Assembly: GCF_000761215.1 (NCBI RefSeq)
Contig: NZ_CP009439.1
Location: 106,575-170,574, forward strand
DNA length: 64,000 bases
Direction: 5' to 3'
From: Streptomyces glaucescens
GTDB taxonomy: Bacteria > Actinomycetota > Actinomycetes > Streptomycetales > Streptomycetaceae
Shown: positions 45,266-54,898 of the stretch, in pieces
Position numbering within the stretch: the stretch's first letter is position 1
Layout: every line of letters begins with the position of its first letter
The notes under the pieces: model-generated
Seen by the model: only the letters and a program-made list of their open reading frames with translations
What the model was told of the DNA's origin: nothing
Databases searched by the model: none
Program-made: the position numbers and the translations under genes

Positions 45266-45780
45266 TCAGGCCAGCATGAGGGCGACGGCGTCGCCTGCTG
45301 AGGCGGCAGCGGAGAAGAACCGGGTCAGCTCCTCATAGCGGTGCTGCAAGGTGGCCAGGTCCGCGGGGACCTCGGCGTCGGATTCCGGCAGGAGATAGGT
45401 CTCGGCACGGCGCATGGCGGCCATGTCGTAGTGCCGGCGAGTTCGCCGAACGGTGTGGCGGCGAGGAAGCCGCCGGCCCGGGCGACGTCCTCGGGACTCA
45501 GATAGCGGGCGGGTCCGTAGTCCAACTCGTCCTCCAGCGGAAGCTCGACCCCTCCGTGGATGATGTCGACCGGCATGCCGCCGTGGGCGGCAAGGAGGTG
45601 GTGCAGCTTGTGCCACGCCTTCTCGATGCTGAAGAACGGTGCCTTCTCGGGTGACAGCGGCTCTCCTTCGGCCCAGGCATCGCCCAGCTCATCGATGTGC
45701 TCCTGCGCCCAGGAAGGATCACTCAACGACCGCCGCAGCTCGGCAGGGGACAGACGAACGTACTCGCAGTGGATACCCAT
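45266..45780 (-). pseudogene. DUF1877 (YfbM-like) protein, frameshifted
   Basis: Start ATG 45780: MGIHCEYVRLSPAEL, then FFSIEKAWHKLHHLLAAHGG and LEDELDYGPARYLSPEDVAR. After one missing base near 45435 the frame continues as HYDMAAMRRAETYLLP and LQHRYEELTRFFSAAA. The two pieces together match the short DUF1877/YfbM family. Function of the family unknown. Confidence 0.75.
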
Positions 45781-45843
45781 GGGCACGACGCTAGCCGCAG
45801 GCGCCGACAAGCCTCCGGCCATGTCCGTCGGCTCCCCGCTCAA

Positions 45844-45872
45844 CAGCCATAAGAAACGGCGTCTTATGGCTG
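45844..45872 (-). terminator. Perfect 11-bp hairpin at the GntR-like gene stop
   Basis: cagccataaga pairs with tcttatggctg around a 7-base loop. It overlaps the stop codon of the minus-strand GntR-like gene (45864-45866) and separates it from the DUF1877 gene. Confidence 0.65.
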
Positions 45873-46556
45873 TTCGCCGCTGGGAGCCGCCGGGTGGGGG
45901 TCTTCTCCGGGCGGGAGGGACCGTAGGGTGCGCTGTTTGCCCTGGCCGCCGCCGGCGAGGATGCCGGAGGCCTCGAGCTGGGCCAGTGCCTTGCGGAGGC
46001 TGGGCCGGGAGACGCCGAGGCGTTCGGCGAGCTTGGACTCGCTGGGGAATACGGCCCCGACCGCGAGCTCGTCTTGCGTGATGAGCGAGGTGATCCGCTC
46101 GGCCAGGGGCCGGTCGTCGCCGGGCCCTTGGCGCCAGGTGACCTTCCAGCGGTCGCCGGGGTCGGGTGCGGCGATGCCGTCCTCGACGTCGGCGAGGACG
46201 GGGCGCAGGGGGGGTGCGGATCTCGATCCGGCCGCGGGGGTGAGGCGGAGATGGCGTTCGAGGATCTCGATCCAGGACCAGGCGTCGAGTCCGGCGGCGA
46301 GGGCGAGATCCGGTCGATGTGGTCGCCAAGCTGCTCGCCGCCGGCGGACCAGGCGGTGTACTGGAGCAGGCAGCCGGGCTAGGGGATGTCGATGCGCACG
46401 AAACACTCGGGCTCCTCGCCCTGCAACGCCCCCGTCACCACGGCCTGTTCGACGAGGCGGCGGTCCGCGGTGGGGCTCAGCACCGTCGTCCCGGGTGCGG
46501 TGACGGGCGGGGCGGCGGTGAGGACCGGCACGGGCAGCCCCCAACAGCAGGATCAA
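45864..46556 (-). pseudogene. GntR-type regulator, decayed upstream half
   Basis: The C-terminal third is a clear GntR winged helix (RITSLITQDELAVGAVFPSE, then LAERLGVSRPSLRKALAQLE). Upstream pieces lie in different frames: RLVEQAVVTGALQGEEPECF, then a stop at about 46379, then YTAWSAGGEQLGDHIDRI, then LALAAGLDAWSWIEILERHL. At least two frame changes separate them. The intact ancestor had a plasmid-type N-terminal domain and a C-terminal DNA-binding domain. Confidence 0.6.
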
Positions 46557-46643
46557 CGAGCAGGACGGCGGGGGAGCGGCACACCGCCCCGCACGCTCAA
46601 CGACACCGGCGACAACCCGTCACACCGCGCCCCGCCGTACCGC

Positions 46644-47219
46644 TCAGGCGTTGCCCCACGCGTCGAAGAATCGCTTGCGGTCGTCCTGCGTCTCGTGCAG
46701 CCGGCGCTTGGCGAGCAGCACATGCCAGGCGGTGGTCTCGGCGTCACGCAGCCACAGCTGCCCGAGGTAGCGACCGCCGGCGACGAGCGTGTCATGGGCC
46801 AGTGCGTCGCCGATCACCGTGGTCACGGCGTCGCGCTGCTGGTCGTCGAGCTCGGCCAGGAAGCTGAGCACACGGTCGGCGATGCCCGCTTCGTTTCCCC
46901 TGGCCAGGCGGTCGAAGGACGGGCCGCCCATGTTGCCGGGGTCGATGTACAGGGCGGCATCGCCCCCCGCATTGCCCAGCGCCACCCAGAACTTGTCGCC
47001 GTCGGGCGTGCCCGGCAGGGGGAGGGCGGCGAAGAGGTCGATCAGATGACCGTTGGCTGCCTGGTTGTAGGAGACGTCGCAGGCTGCCGCGGAAGCGATC
47101 TTCGCGACGTGCCCGGCGGTCAGCCCTTTGCCCTCGGGCCAGTCCAGCGGAAGGTTGAGCTGCTGGGCAAGGTGCTGTGCCAGCTCACCGTCGTCGTCGA
47201 GGAAGCGCCGGGTGATCAC
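46644..47219 (-). CDS. Hypothetical protein
   Basis: 191 residues from GTG 47219, chosen because gggggaa precedes it. Acidic, mixed alpha/beta (RRFLDDDGELAQHLAQQLNL, VSYNQAANGHLIDLFAALPL, FWVALGNAGGDAALYID, DRKRFFDAWGNA). No signal or membrane segment. Not recognised. It stands among broken genes but is intact. Confidence 0.55.
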   Translation of the reverse strand: MITRRFLDDDGELAQHLAQQLNLPLDWPEGKGLTAGHVAKIASAAACDVSYNQAANGHLIDLFAALPLPGTPDGDKFWVALGNAGGDAALYIDPGNMGGPSFDRLARGNEAGIADRVLSFLAELDDQQRDAVTTVIGDALAHDTLVAGGRYLGQLWLRDAETTAWHVLLAKRRLHETQDDRKRFFDAWGNA

Positions 47220-47512
47220 AAGTTCCCCCAGGTCAGTGCCAGTTGGCGTACAGAGGCGGCGTTCATTGCCTGTCAGTCTGCCGAACCGGGCGGTGATCCG
47301 CTGGGGTGCGCGGACAACGTCCAAAAAGTGCTCGTCCGGCGCCGGCGGCCTCGACGCCGCCCGGGCCTGAACGGCCGTCCGGCGGCGGGCAGCTGCTCGG
47401 GTGGGGGCGCGCGGTGGCGGGCTGGTGTGCGCCCTGCCGGCGCCTGTGGGACCGGCCGTACGGTCGTGACGGCGCCCCGGCGTTCGGGGAGGCCGCGGAG
47501 GAGGGGGAGCAG

Positions 47513-48481
47513 ATGGAGCGGCGGAGCCTGCTGGGCGCGGGAGTTGTGCTGGGTGCCGCGGTGGTCGTACGGCCGCCGGCGGCGCGGTCCGCCGAGCACC
47601 CGGCGGTGTCGGACGCCGAACTCGCCGCGGTCCGCGCGCTGTTCGCCGCCGGCGCCTACGAACGGCTCGGCCGGCTGCTGCCGCTGCTCCTGGACGGCGC
47701 CGAACACGGTGTCGAGGCGGGTCCGGCGGGCGCCGCCCGGGCGGCCTGGGTGTGGGTGCTGGCCTCCCAGCTGGCCGTCAAACAGGGCCGCACCGGCGCG
47801 GCCGGCGCGTACGCGGGCCTGGCCGGGGCCGCGGCCCGCCGGTCCGGGAACGCGGTGGTGCTCGCCGCGGCGGCCCGCGCGGGTGCGACCCCGCTGCGCC
47901 GCACCGGCCGCACCCCCGAGGCTCTCGCCTTGCTGAAGGAGGCGCGCGCCCACCTGACGGCCGGCCCACGGCCCTCGGCCGCCGAGCTGGACGCGGCGGG
48001 CATGGTGGAGCTCACCGCCGCCTACACCGCCGCCCAGGCCCACCAGACCTCCACCGCCCGGGACTTCGCGGACGAGGCCGACCAGACGGCACTGCGGCTC
48101 GCCCGCCGCCCGCACGCCGGCGGCCGGCCGCTGCAGCTGTCGGCCGGCCAGTGCACGCTGTACCGGATCGGGATCCACCGCCACCTCGGCGACCTCGACA
48201 CCGCCCTCGCCCACGCCGCCCGCCTGGACGCCGGGCAGCTGCCGACGGCCGAGCGCCGCGCCCGGGCCGCCACCGACACCGCCCGCGCCCTGCTCGACGC
48301 CGACGATGCGGCCGGCGCCTTCACCCAGCTGCGCCTGGTGGAGCTCGCCGCACCCGCCGAGGCCCGCCGCCCCTCGGTCCGAGCGCTGACCGCCGAGGTC
48401 GCCGGGGCCCGGCCCGGCCTGCCGGGCCTGGACGCCTACCTCCGCCGCACCGCGCCCGGGGTGAACGCACCGGCCGGATAA
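47513..48481 (+). CDS. TPR regulator lacking its N-terminal HTH
   Basis: 322 residues from ATG 47513. The start MERRSLLGAGVVLGAAVVV and the Ala-rich TPR solenoid are those of actinobacterial XRE/TPR regulators. The upstream in-frame CAPCRRLWDRPYGRDGAP is also typical of them, but the DNA-binding domain that should precede it is absent. So this is a 5'-truncated regulator, perhaps still translated from 47513. Confidence 0.65.
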   Translation: MERRSLLGAGVVLGAAVVVRPPAARSAEHPAVSDAELAAVRALFAAGAYERLGRLLPLLLDGAEHGVEAGPAGAARAAWVWVLASQLAVKQGRTGAAGAYAGLAGAAARRSGNAVVLAAAARAGATPLRRTGRTPEALALLKEARAHLTAGPRPSAAELDAAGMVELTAAYTAAQAHQTSTARDFADEADQTALRLARRPHAGGRPLQLSAGQCTLYRIGIHRHLGDLDTALAHAARLDAGQLPTAERRARAATDTARALLDADDAAGAFTQLRLVELAAPAEARRPSVRALTAEVAGARPGLPGLDAYLRRTAPGVNAPAG

Positions 48482-48576
48482 GGCGGTTGCACACCGTGCC
48501 GGGCGGAGCCTTCCCCGCTGGCCCGGCCCGGGAAGAAGGCGCGCGGGCCTACGGCTGTGGGGCGGCGGCCCTAGGT

Positions 48577-48967
48577 GTGTTGTCCCGGGACGTTGGTGAC
48601 ACGCGTGCTGGGTGCTTGAAAGGGTGAGGGCCTTCTGGGTTCGGTGTGGATTGCGACATCTACCGCCGAACGCCAGGAGGCCCTCGTGTCCCACCGTAAC
48701 GCCCCGCTGACGCCGACCGGCAGGCTGCGTCTGGCCCGGTGTGTCGTGGACGACGGATGGCCGCTGCGGCGGGCCGCGGAACGTTTCCAGGTCAGCCACA
48801 CCACCGCTGCCCGCTGGGCGGGGCGCTACCGCCGACACGGTGAGGCCGGGATGCACGACCGCTTCAGCCGGCCCCTTCGTTCGCCGCGTCGGACCCCGGC
48901 CGCCGTGGAGGAACAGGTGGTGCGGCTGCGGCGTGAGCACCGCATCGGACCGCTGCGGCTGGCCGCC
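48577..48967 (+). mobile_element. IS481-family remnant
   Basis: The frame from GTG 48686 encodes the helix-turn-helix half of an IS481 transposase (LTPTGRLRLARCVVDDGWPL, VSHTTAARWAGRYRRHGEAG, RLRREHRIGPLRLAA). It stops matching at about 48967, so the DDE domain is missing. A terminal-repeat-like tgttgtcccgggacg lies near 48577. Confidence 0.75.
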
Positions 48968-49161
48968 CAACGCGGCCCTGACCGACCGGCTCGCCGCCGT
49001 CTGCAAAAGCTTGGTCTGCAGGAGCGCGGCCTGGGGCGTGGCCCATCTGACCTTCGGCCTGCAGGCCCGCCGCCGGGTGGTGTGGGAGGCGGTGGCCACG
49101 ACGGGCTCCCGGCCGAAGTGCCGGCCTGAGGCCCGGTCCTCGGCACCGGACCCATACGGTG

Positions 49162-49190
49162 AAGCGGACGCCCGCGAAGGGCGCCCGCTT
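49162..49190 (-). terminator. Terminator of the protease-inhibitor gene
   Basis: An imperfect 12-base stem (aagcggacgccc with gggcgcccgctt, one mismatch), 36 bases beyond the minus-strand stop at 49226. Confidence 0.6.
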
Positions 49191-49225
49191 CCGTCCGTGA
49201 CCCGGGCCTGGGTGTGGTGGAGGGA

Positions 49226-49645
49226 TCAGAACGCGTAGAGGGCGTTCCCGTTGAGGGTCGTGGCCATGACGCACGCGTTCGAGAAGCTGTGCTTCCAGGA
49301 GATGCGCTTGCCCTGCCACACGCCGTCCGCCGTGACGGTGACGGGGTCGTAGTGCATCGGGCAGGCGCGGTCGGTGTCCGGCGTGGCCAGGAGCGTGTCG
49401 AGGGTGCCGGCGGTGGCGGCGAGGGCCGCACAGGCGGCCTCCGGGTCGGGGTGCGTTCCCTGCGCGGTCGGCGCGCAGCTGAGGGTGGCCGCCCGTACGA
49501 CGGTGCCGTCCTCCCCGCCCTGGGCGACGGTGAGGACCACGGCGGAGGGGGCGTACAGGCTGGTGGGCTGCGCTTCCGCGACACCGGCGGCGCAGGCCAG
49601 GGTCAGAAGGGTAGCGGCGGAGACGGCAGCGATGTGGCGACGCAC
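49226..49645 (-). CDS. Subtilisin-inhibitor-like (SSI) secreted protein
   Basis: 139 residues from GTG 49645, with aaagagag upstream. A signal peptide (RRHIAAVSAATLLTLACAAG, cleavage after the VAEA region) precedes the SSI fold: SLYAPSAVVLTVAQGG, ATLSCAPTAQGTHPDPEAAC, ACPMHYDPVTVTADGVWQGK and SFSNACVM. Four Cys give the two family disulfides. By SSI comparison the reactive bond is Met-His in CPMHYDP (Val is usual at P1'). It inhibits extracellular serine proteases. An intact gene in a decayed area. Confidence 0.88.
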   Translation of the reverse strand: MRRHIAAVSAATLLTLACAAGVAEAQPTSLYAPSAVVLTVAQGGEDGTVVRAATLSCAPTAQGTHPDPEAACAALAATAGTLDTLLATPDTDRACPMHYDPVTVTADGVWQGKRISWKHSFSNACVMATTLNGNALYAF

Positions 49646-50090
49646 GGCGACACTCTCTTTCGATTTGAAGGGCAGAGGCTGGACTTGCCTGTGCTTTGTA
49701 GGCTGTACGTCGCAGAGTCTGTCGGGTGTGAAAGTTGCGTGCACATCCATGACCGATTTACAGACAACCCGTTCGATTATCGGCGACCGAATGGTCGTTC
49801 AGGCAGCTCAGGCGGGTTGCGTGCAGTACGTGATCACCTCTTGACGCACCGTGATACCGCGGCGTGCCAGCCGTGCGAAGGTCGCTGACCTGCTCTCCGT
49901 CGCGACGCGTTCACCCAACATCCATCCAAGCTGACCGAATAGCGCCGCTATCTCCGCAAGAACGGCACTCCGGAAGCGGAATCGCAGGCCGGGAGGTCTG
50001 TCGTCGGGGGCGCGGGGCCTGGCCGGGCCGTCCGCGGGTACGGGAAGCGCATGGCGCCGTCCCCCACGCCCTGACGGGTGGTCAACCGCG
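49646..50090. other. Gap without a supported gene
   Basis: 445 bases upstream of the SSI gene. A minus-strand frame ending at 49808 (FGQLGWMLGERVATESRSAT, ITVRQEVITYC) has some coding look but no clear start or family; it may be a fragment. SSI promoter elements should lie near 49660-49750. Confidence 0.3.
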
Positions 50091-50350
50091 GTGCGGCCGG
50101 ACTGGCGGGCGGACGAAGGAGGGCGCATAGCGGTCGGCCTCATCGGTTTCCTCGGCGTGATGCTGGTGGCGTACGTGGTCCCCGGCCCAGACTTCCTCGT
50201 GGTGGCGAGGGCGGCTGCCGAGCATCCGTCGAAGGGGCGGGTGGCCGCGCTGGGTGCGCAGGCCGGGCTGTGCGTCCACATGCTCGCCGCCGCCGTCGGG
50301 CTGTCGGCGGTCGCTGCCCGTTCCCCGTCGGTGTATGACGCGGTCAAAAG
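50091..50350 (+). pseudogene. LysE-family exporter, N-terminal fragment
   Basis: GLIGFLGVMLVAYVVPGPDF and LCVHMLAAAVGLSAVAARSP are the first two helices of a LysE/RhtB transporter, including the PGPDF motif. Homology stops at about 50348 and the remaining helices are absent. A purine run (aaggaggg) precedes an ATA where the start codon is expected. Confidence 0.7.
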
Positions 50351-50595
50351 GCCAGTCCGGCGTCGGTAACGTGCAGGTCGTAGGGGCTGCTCCCGGTCGC
50401 GAGCAGGCCACAGGCGACGGCGTCGTCGAGGTGGACCCCCAGGCCCATCGGGGTGATGTGCTTGGTCGGGTCGTCTTCAGCCGCTCCCTTGACCAGGGTC
50501 TTCTTTCTCAAGGGCGTGGCGCCAGGCTTGCTTGGCGGCAGCTCGCGCCTGTCGCCGTTCGATGGCCCGGTGCCAGCCGCGTGGGGGTCTGTCAA
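50344..50595 (-). pseudogene. Unknown C-terminal fragment
   Basis: A minus-strand frame whose last ~40 residues (KHITPMGLGVHLDDAVACGL, YDLHVTDAGLAF) look coding, abutting the broken LysE gene. No start or family is recognised. Low confidence. Confidence 0.3.
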
Positions 50596-50623
50596 ACAAA
50601 CGGTGTAACTCGGGTAGTTGGGG

Positions 50624-50855
50624 TTACTGGCGGGCTGCTGAGAGCCGGCCGTCGAAGGTGATGTCGAAAGCGTTCAGCGCGGTCTTCCAGCGCATGGTCC
50701 AGCGGACCTGGCCCTTGCCTATGGGATCGAGCGACATGATCGCCATGTAGACGCACTTCAGGGCGGCCTGCTCGTTCGGGAAGTGCCCGCGAGCCTTGAC
50801 CGCCCGGCGGATACGGGTGTTCACCGACTCGATCGCACGCTCGTGATCGATACAC
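50624..50855 (-). mobile_element. IS256-family transposase C-terminal remnant
   Basis: Encodes ERAIESVNTRIRRAVKARGH, FPNEQAALKCVYMAIMSLDP and RWKTALNAFDITFDGRLSA, the end of an IS256/mutator-type transposase. The rest of the gene is cut off at about 50855. Confidence 0.8.
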
Positions 50856-51322
50856 CTAGTCGCGGGCGGTCCCAGCCCGGTAGCGCGGCGGGCGGGGGAA
50901 CTCTCCCCCCTGCCCGCCAGCGTCCTTGGAAGGCTTCGATCCGCTCCTGTGCGCCACCCGCAGGCCGGGCTGAGGCCAGTGGTAGGTGCGCGCCGACATC
51001 CTGGTGTCCCCGCGGAGATCCACCTCGACCTGATAGCGGACCGTCCCGTCCGCCCAGTCCTGCCGCGCCATGACTGGCGCGTACCGCCACCGGCCGGACG
51101 AGAACACCTTGAGCGCCGGGCGGTCGCCAGGCGGCCAAGTCCACACCACCGGTCGTGACCGCCGTACGGCCCCGGCGCCCCGGCGGCCCCAGGTACCAAC
51201 CATTCCGGGAGCAGCGCCCGGCAGCCGGCCCAGCAGCCCAAGGCGCCCGCCCCCATGCCCCCGGCGGCGAAGGCCCCGGCCGCGCCTGCGGTGAAAGTGC
51301 CCGCGGCCCCGCCCGTCCGCAT
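50856..51322 (-). pseudogene. Hypothetical protein, frameshifted
   Basis: A Gly/Ala-rich start from ATG 51322 (GTFTAGAAGAFAAGGMGAG) continues to about 51150. A second frame then carries VVWTWPPGDRPALKVFSSGR, DWADGTVRYQVEVDLRGDTR and TYHWPQPGLRVAHRS. The second part looks like a conserved Streptomyces mobile-element protein of unknown function. The two parts fit one gene with a frame change near 51150. Confidence 0.45.
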
Positions 51323-51396
51323 CAAGTGACCACGCGACGTAAGCCCCTCGGCCGGACACCGTCCGCCCCTCCAGCACACCCACGGAAGGAACCCCT

Positions 51397-51748
51397 TTGT
51401 CCGTCCGTCCCTGCAAGCGGTGCCCGGCCCCCTGCGCCGACTGCTCCCGCACGCTGCGCGTCCTCGCGGTCCTGCTCGGTGCGGCGCTGGGCCTCGCGCT
51501 GATCGCATTCGCCCTCGCCCTGGGGATCGCCGCTGACCTGACCGGCGACTCACCGAAGCCCACCCCGTCCGCCCCGGCTGTCCACCGCGCCCGCGGACCC
51601 GACGCCCAGCCCGCGGCCCACCGAGGAGCCGACGTCGGACCCGAAGCCGACCCCGACCATGCCGCCGGACCCGACGGGCACCGCGTGCAACATCTTCGAC
51701 CCCGAGTGTCCGGGCGGCACCGGAGGAACCGGGGGCGCCGAAGCCTGA
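51397..51748 (+). CDS. Small membrane protein (probable frameshift)
   Basis: Starts TTG 51397. Two Cys pairs (CKRCPAPCADC) precede one membrane helix (LRVLAVLLGAALGLALIAFA), then a Pro/Thr-rich tail. One extra G near 51580 shifts the tail; in the corrected frame it reads ADPTPSPRPTEEPTSDPKP and ends ACNIFDPECPGGTGG with a stop at 51746-51748. Probably a membrane-anchored accessory protein. Confidence 0.55.
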
Positions 51749-52126
51749 CACCTCCCCGCTGCGCCCCGGCCGGACGACTCCCCGGCCGGGGAGTCGTCCG
51801 GCCGGGCCCGACGCTGCTGGCAGCGGGGGTACGCTCCCTCGACCGGCCGTCCGAAGTGTGATTGATGCCACACGTCCTACTGTGCGTGCCGAATCGGCAC
51901 CCTAACCGGTGATCCGGGGTATCCCTAGTATAGCGATCTCGTCACGGACAGTAACTTTTCGATTGATGGTGTGGTCCCTCCCTGCGGCACATCGGGTTTC
52001 GATCGGCACTCGGTGTGGTCGGATGGTCCCAGCGATGCAGCCCAGCCTCGGACCCCTCTCGGGAACCGCGGTCTCGAGAGTTCGAGCCGGGCCCCTGTCC
52101 CCTCGGCAGGAAGTTGGGAGGCATCC
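51749..52126. other. Gap with a short operator-like palindrome
   Basis: No supported gene. Contains gtgccg-aat-cggcac (51886-51900), a perfect palindrome, and -10-like tatagc near 51930. These could control the small gene at 52127. Confidence 0.35.
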
Positions 52127-52285
52127 ATGGGGCGGCGTAACAACCGACCCGACGCGCGCAGGTCAGGGTGGCGACGGATCAAGGAGGTCTGCGTCATCGT
52201 GACGGCGTCCATGACGGCGACGTACTGGACACTGAGCGCCGTGCAGGCGGCTATCGACCTGCACACCACCGTCGCCCCCTGGTGA
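52127..52285 (+). CDS. 52-aa single-helix membrane peptide
   Basis: ATG 52127 with gggagg upstream. A basic N-terminus (RRNNRPDARRSGWRRIKE) precedes one hydrophobic helix (VCVIVTASMTATYWTLSAVQ). Positive-inside orientation is expected. Size and shape fit either a small regulatory membrane protein or a toxin-like peptide; no family is recognised. Confidence 0.5.
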   Translation: MGRRNNRPDARRSGWRRIKEVCVIVTASMTATYWTLSAVQAAIDLHTTVAPW

Positions 52286-52412
52286 AGAAACCACCAGGGG
52301 ACGGACGGTAGCTAAAAGGCGCGGGGCCCTCGATGGGTAGCAGCCGACGGGGGCCCTTCGCTGACGACTGCGTGCAGCCGCTGTCACCATGACACGGCTG
52401 CACAGCCCGCCG

Positions 52413-53284
52413 CTACCTCACCCGAGTCACCGTGACGACAGCATGGCGTGTCGTTCCCGACAGCACCTCCACCACCGTGCCGGTGACCACCGCGCTGTAC
52501 GGCTCGCCTCCCGCCGTCGCCGCGCGCCGGGGCCGGGGAGCGCCGGCCAGGACCTGCGCCATCTCCGCGGCCAGCGGCGCCTTCAACGCCTGCGACAGGG
52601 CCGTGCGCCCGTCGGGCAGGCGCACGGCCAGGTGCCGGGGCCGCGCGGCCGGCCCGGTGAACCCGACGACCTCGGCGTCCACCGTCTCCGCGTGCCGGAC
52701 CTTCCGCCACTGCCTGGAGCACCCGCGGTAGGTCGACGATCCGGTCTTCACCATCAGGCCCTCCACCCCCTGGGTCTGAAGCACCTCCTACCAGACCTGG
52801 GCCAGGGCGACGTCCGTCGTCGTCGGTACGGCCTGGATCGGCGGCTCGATCCCGTGCTCCTCCAGCACCTGCTCCAGCAGCGCCCTGCGACGGACGTACG
52901 ACCAGCCGCGGACGTTGCCGTGCACCGGGTGGTGCAGCACGTCGAACACGGCGTACGTGGCGGGTGCTGCTCGGCGAGGAGGCGAGCGCGTGCGGGGGTG
53001 GAGTTGGCGCGGGACTGCGCGGCGCCGAAGTCGATCCGTCCGCCGACGTAGATCACGCCCTCGCCGTCGAGGACGACCCCGGGAGGCGGCTGCATCCCCG
53101 CGAGTGCCAGATCCATCCAGCTGCGGGTGACATCGCGCCCGGCCCGCGTCTGCAGACGGACAGTGTCCTTGGTGCGCCACATCACCAGCCGGTGCCCGTC
53201 GAACTTCGGTTCGTAGTGGAGATCCGTGCCGACAGGCAGCGTCGGCACGGCCTGGGCGAGGGCGACGGAAACGGGCCAGTCCAC
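52413..53284 (-). pseudogene. ATP-dependent DNA ligase, multiply frameshifted
   Basis: From GTG 53284: DWPVSVALAQAVPTLPVG, motif I EPKFDGHRLVMWR, then LDGEGVIYVGGRIDFGAAQS. A shift near 52970 gives YAVFDVLHHPVHGNVRGWSY and LLEQVLEEHGIEPPIQAVP. After an in-frame stop and another shift near 52785 comes GVEGLMVKTGSSTYRGCSRQ and RKVRHAETVDAEVVGF. All ligase motifs are present but in three frames. Same class as the intact ligase at 9930. Confidence 0.8.
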
Positions 53285-53463
53285 ACTTTTGAGCCTGCGG
53301 CCGGCCTGCGCTCGCCGCGCGGCGGGGCCGCCCGCCGAGATGAGACCGGCTGGTAACCCGTGACGGACACAAAACCTTTGCAGCGTGCAGGGTGCGCCCC
53401 TGCTCGCGCCGTGTACCTCGGCCGCCACCCGGCGGCCGCGCGGCGCGGGCGGAAGGGAGCAAC

Positions 53464-53937
53464 GTGCAACCGCACGTCATGCAGGCCATGCACAACTGGC
53501 GCATGGCCTGGAACGGCCAGCAGCACAGGGCGCAGGAAGCGTTCACCGCGGCGTTCCCCGCCCTTACCCCCGCCGACCGGTGCCAGTGCTTCGGCCCCAC
53601 CCTGCGCTGGGAGAGGCCCGGCGAGGGCCAGGGCAAGGTGTGCCTCGACGATCACGGCCGCGCCACGATCGAGTTCGAGCGGGTCGCCAAGGCCGCGGTC
53701 GGCCACGCGATGAAGGAGACGTGGGGCGCCGACTGGTTCGACGAGGGCCTCGGCGGCTTCGCCGAAGCCGAGCCCGGCAGCTACCACTACGAGGACGAGC
53801 AGTCGTACGCCGAGTACCAGTTCGACGTCCACGACGAAGGCACCGTCACCTTCGGGATCTCGTACGTGAAGATCGACGACATCGTCACGATCCTCGACGT
53901 CCTCGAGCAGGCGCTCGCCGAGCACCGCGCGGCCTGA
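53464..53937 (+). CDS. Hypothetical acidic protein
   Basis: 157 residues from GTG 53464 (gaaggga upstream). Mixed fold: HNWRMAWNGQQHRAQEAFTA, CQCFGPTLRWERPGEGQGKV, then a very acidic part (YHYEDEQSYAEYQFDVHDEG) and ISYVKIDDIVTILDVLEQAL. No known family; immunity-like by charge. Intact among broken genes. Confidence 0.55.
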   Translation: MQPHVMQAMHNWRMAWNGQQHRAQEAFTAAFPALTPADRCQCFGPTLRWERPGEGQGKVCLDDHGRATIEFERVAKAAVGHAMKETWGADWFDEGLGGFAEAEPGSYHYEDEQSYAEYQFDVHDEGTVTFGISYVKIDDIVTILDVLEQALAEHRAA

Positions 53938-54065
53938 CCCGGCAGGAGGAGAGGTGACGTGGTGCCCCGGATCCGTATCGCGTCACCCCTCACCTGGGTG
54001 TAGTAACCGCCGCCCGAGGCCGGCTCGCCCGCCTGGACCAGCCGGCTCGATGCGGCGCGGCCGAC

Positions 54066-54176
54066 TCAGGCGGACGGCTGGCCCTTGTCCTTGCCACCAC
54101 CGCCGCGGCCGCGCCCGATCCAGGCAGCGGCGACAGTGCCAACTGCCCCGATGACGGCAGCAATGATGATTTCCAC
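54066..54176 (-). CDS. 36-aa single-helix membrane peptide
   Basis: GTG 54176 with gaggggg upstream. Encodes a hydrophobic helix (EIIIAAVIGAVGTVAAAWIG) followed by a basic Gly/Arg/Lys tail (RGRGGGGKDKGQPSA). The ribosome site and clean stop support a real small gene. The helix-plus-basic-tail form recalls type I toxins or small stress peptides (inference). Confidence 0.5.
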   Translation of the reverse strand: MEIIIAAVIGAVGTVAAAWIGRGRGGGGKDKGQPSA

Positions 54177-54530
54177 TGGTTCCCCCTCGAGGTAATGGTA
54201 AGCGGATCTGCGTCACGGTCAGCATGATGAGGGGAATGGAGTTGCCCACGCAAACCTTTGTGTTGGCGTGTAACTGCTGTTCAGGGGCCATTTTCTGGGT
54301 TTCCTGGAACGTGGCCACACCGTTTTTAGGATGGGCCTGAAACCGTTTTTGGAACATTGCAGGTCGGGCTTTGAGGGCCTAGCAAAAAAACGTGGCTGGA
54401 AAACGGCGGCGAGTCAGGGCGCGACGTAAGGCTAGGAGGCCGTCCACTCTCCCCGCCTCGCCCTGGGCGCGCCCATCAGGGCCGTGAACGACACGGCTCG
54501 GCGCCCGGGGCAGGCGAGGAGACCAGTGCT
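54177..54530. other. Lower-GC gap
   Basis: 354 bases without a supported gene, AT-richer than the surroundings. The 9-mer accgttttt occurs twice about 28 bases apart (around 54310-54345), and an A7 tract lies near 54385. It could hold promoters for the small peptide and the HNH gene. Confidence 0.35.
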
Positions 54531-54879
54531 GTGAAGGCACGACGGCGGACCGGCCCCACTGATGTGGTGACGGCGATCGTCTACGAGCGGGACGGCGCCT
54601 GCGCGCGCTGCGGGGCCCGGGAGGACCTGACCATCCACCACCGCGTGAACCGCGGCATGGGCGGCGCCCGCGAGGGACTGGATCAACCAGGCGCACAACC
54701 TGCTGCTCGTGTGCCGGGTGTGCAACGGCTGGTTCGAGGACAACCCGAGGCAGTCCTATGAGGCCGGGTGGAAGGTCCGCCGGCCGCAGCTCCCCGGCGA
54801 GGTCCTGGTGACGTACGCCGACGGCCGCGAGTACCAGCTCACCCCCGACGGTGTCCGCGCGATGGCGGTGACCCGATGA
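54531..54879 (+). pseudogene. HNH endonuclease, frameshifted
   Basis: From GTG 54531: VVTAIVYERDGACARCGARE, then LTIHHRVNRGMGGA. One extra G near 54675 shifts the frame; the continuation is DWINQAHNLLLVCRVCNGWF and EDNPRQSYEAGWKVRRPQ. The CxxC...IHHR...N...CxxC pattern is an HNH nuclease with a zinc knuckle, of the phage/mobile-element kind. Confidence 0.8.
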
Positions 54880-54898
54880 CCGCCCCGGCCGCACCCGC

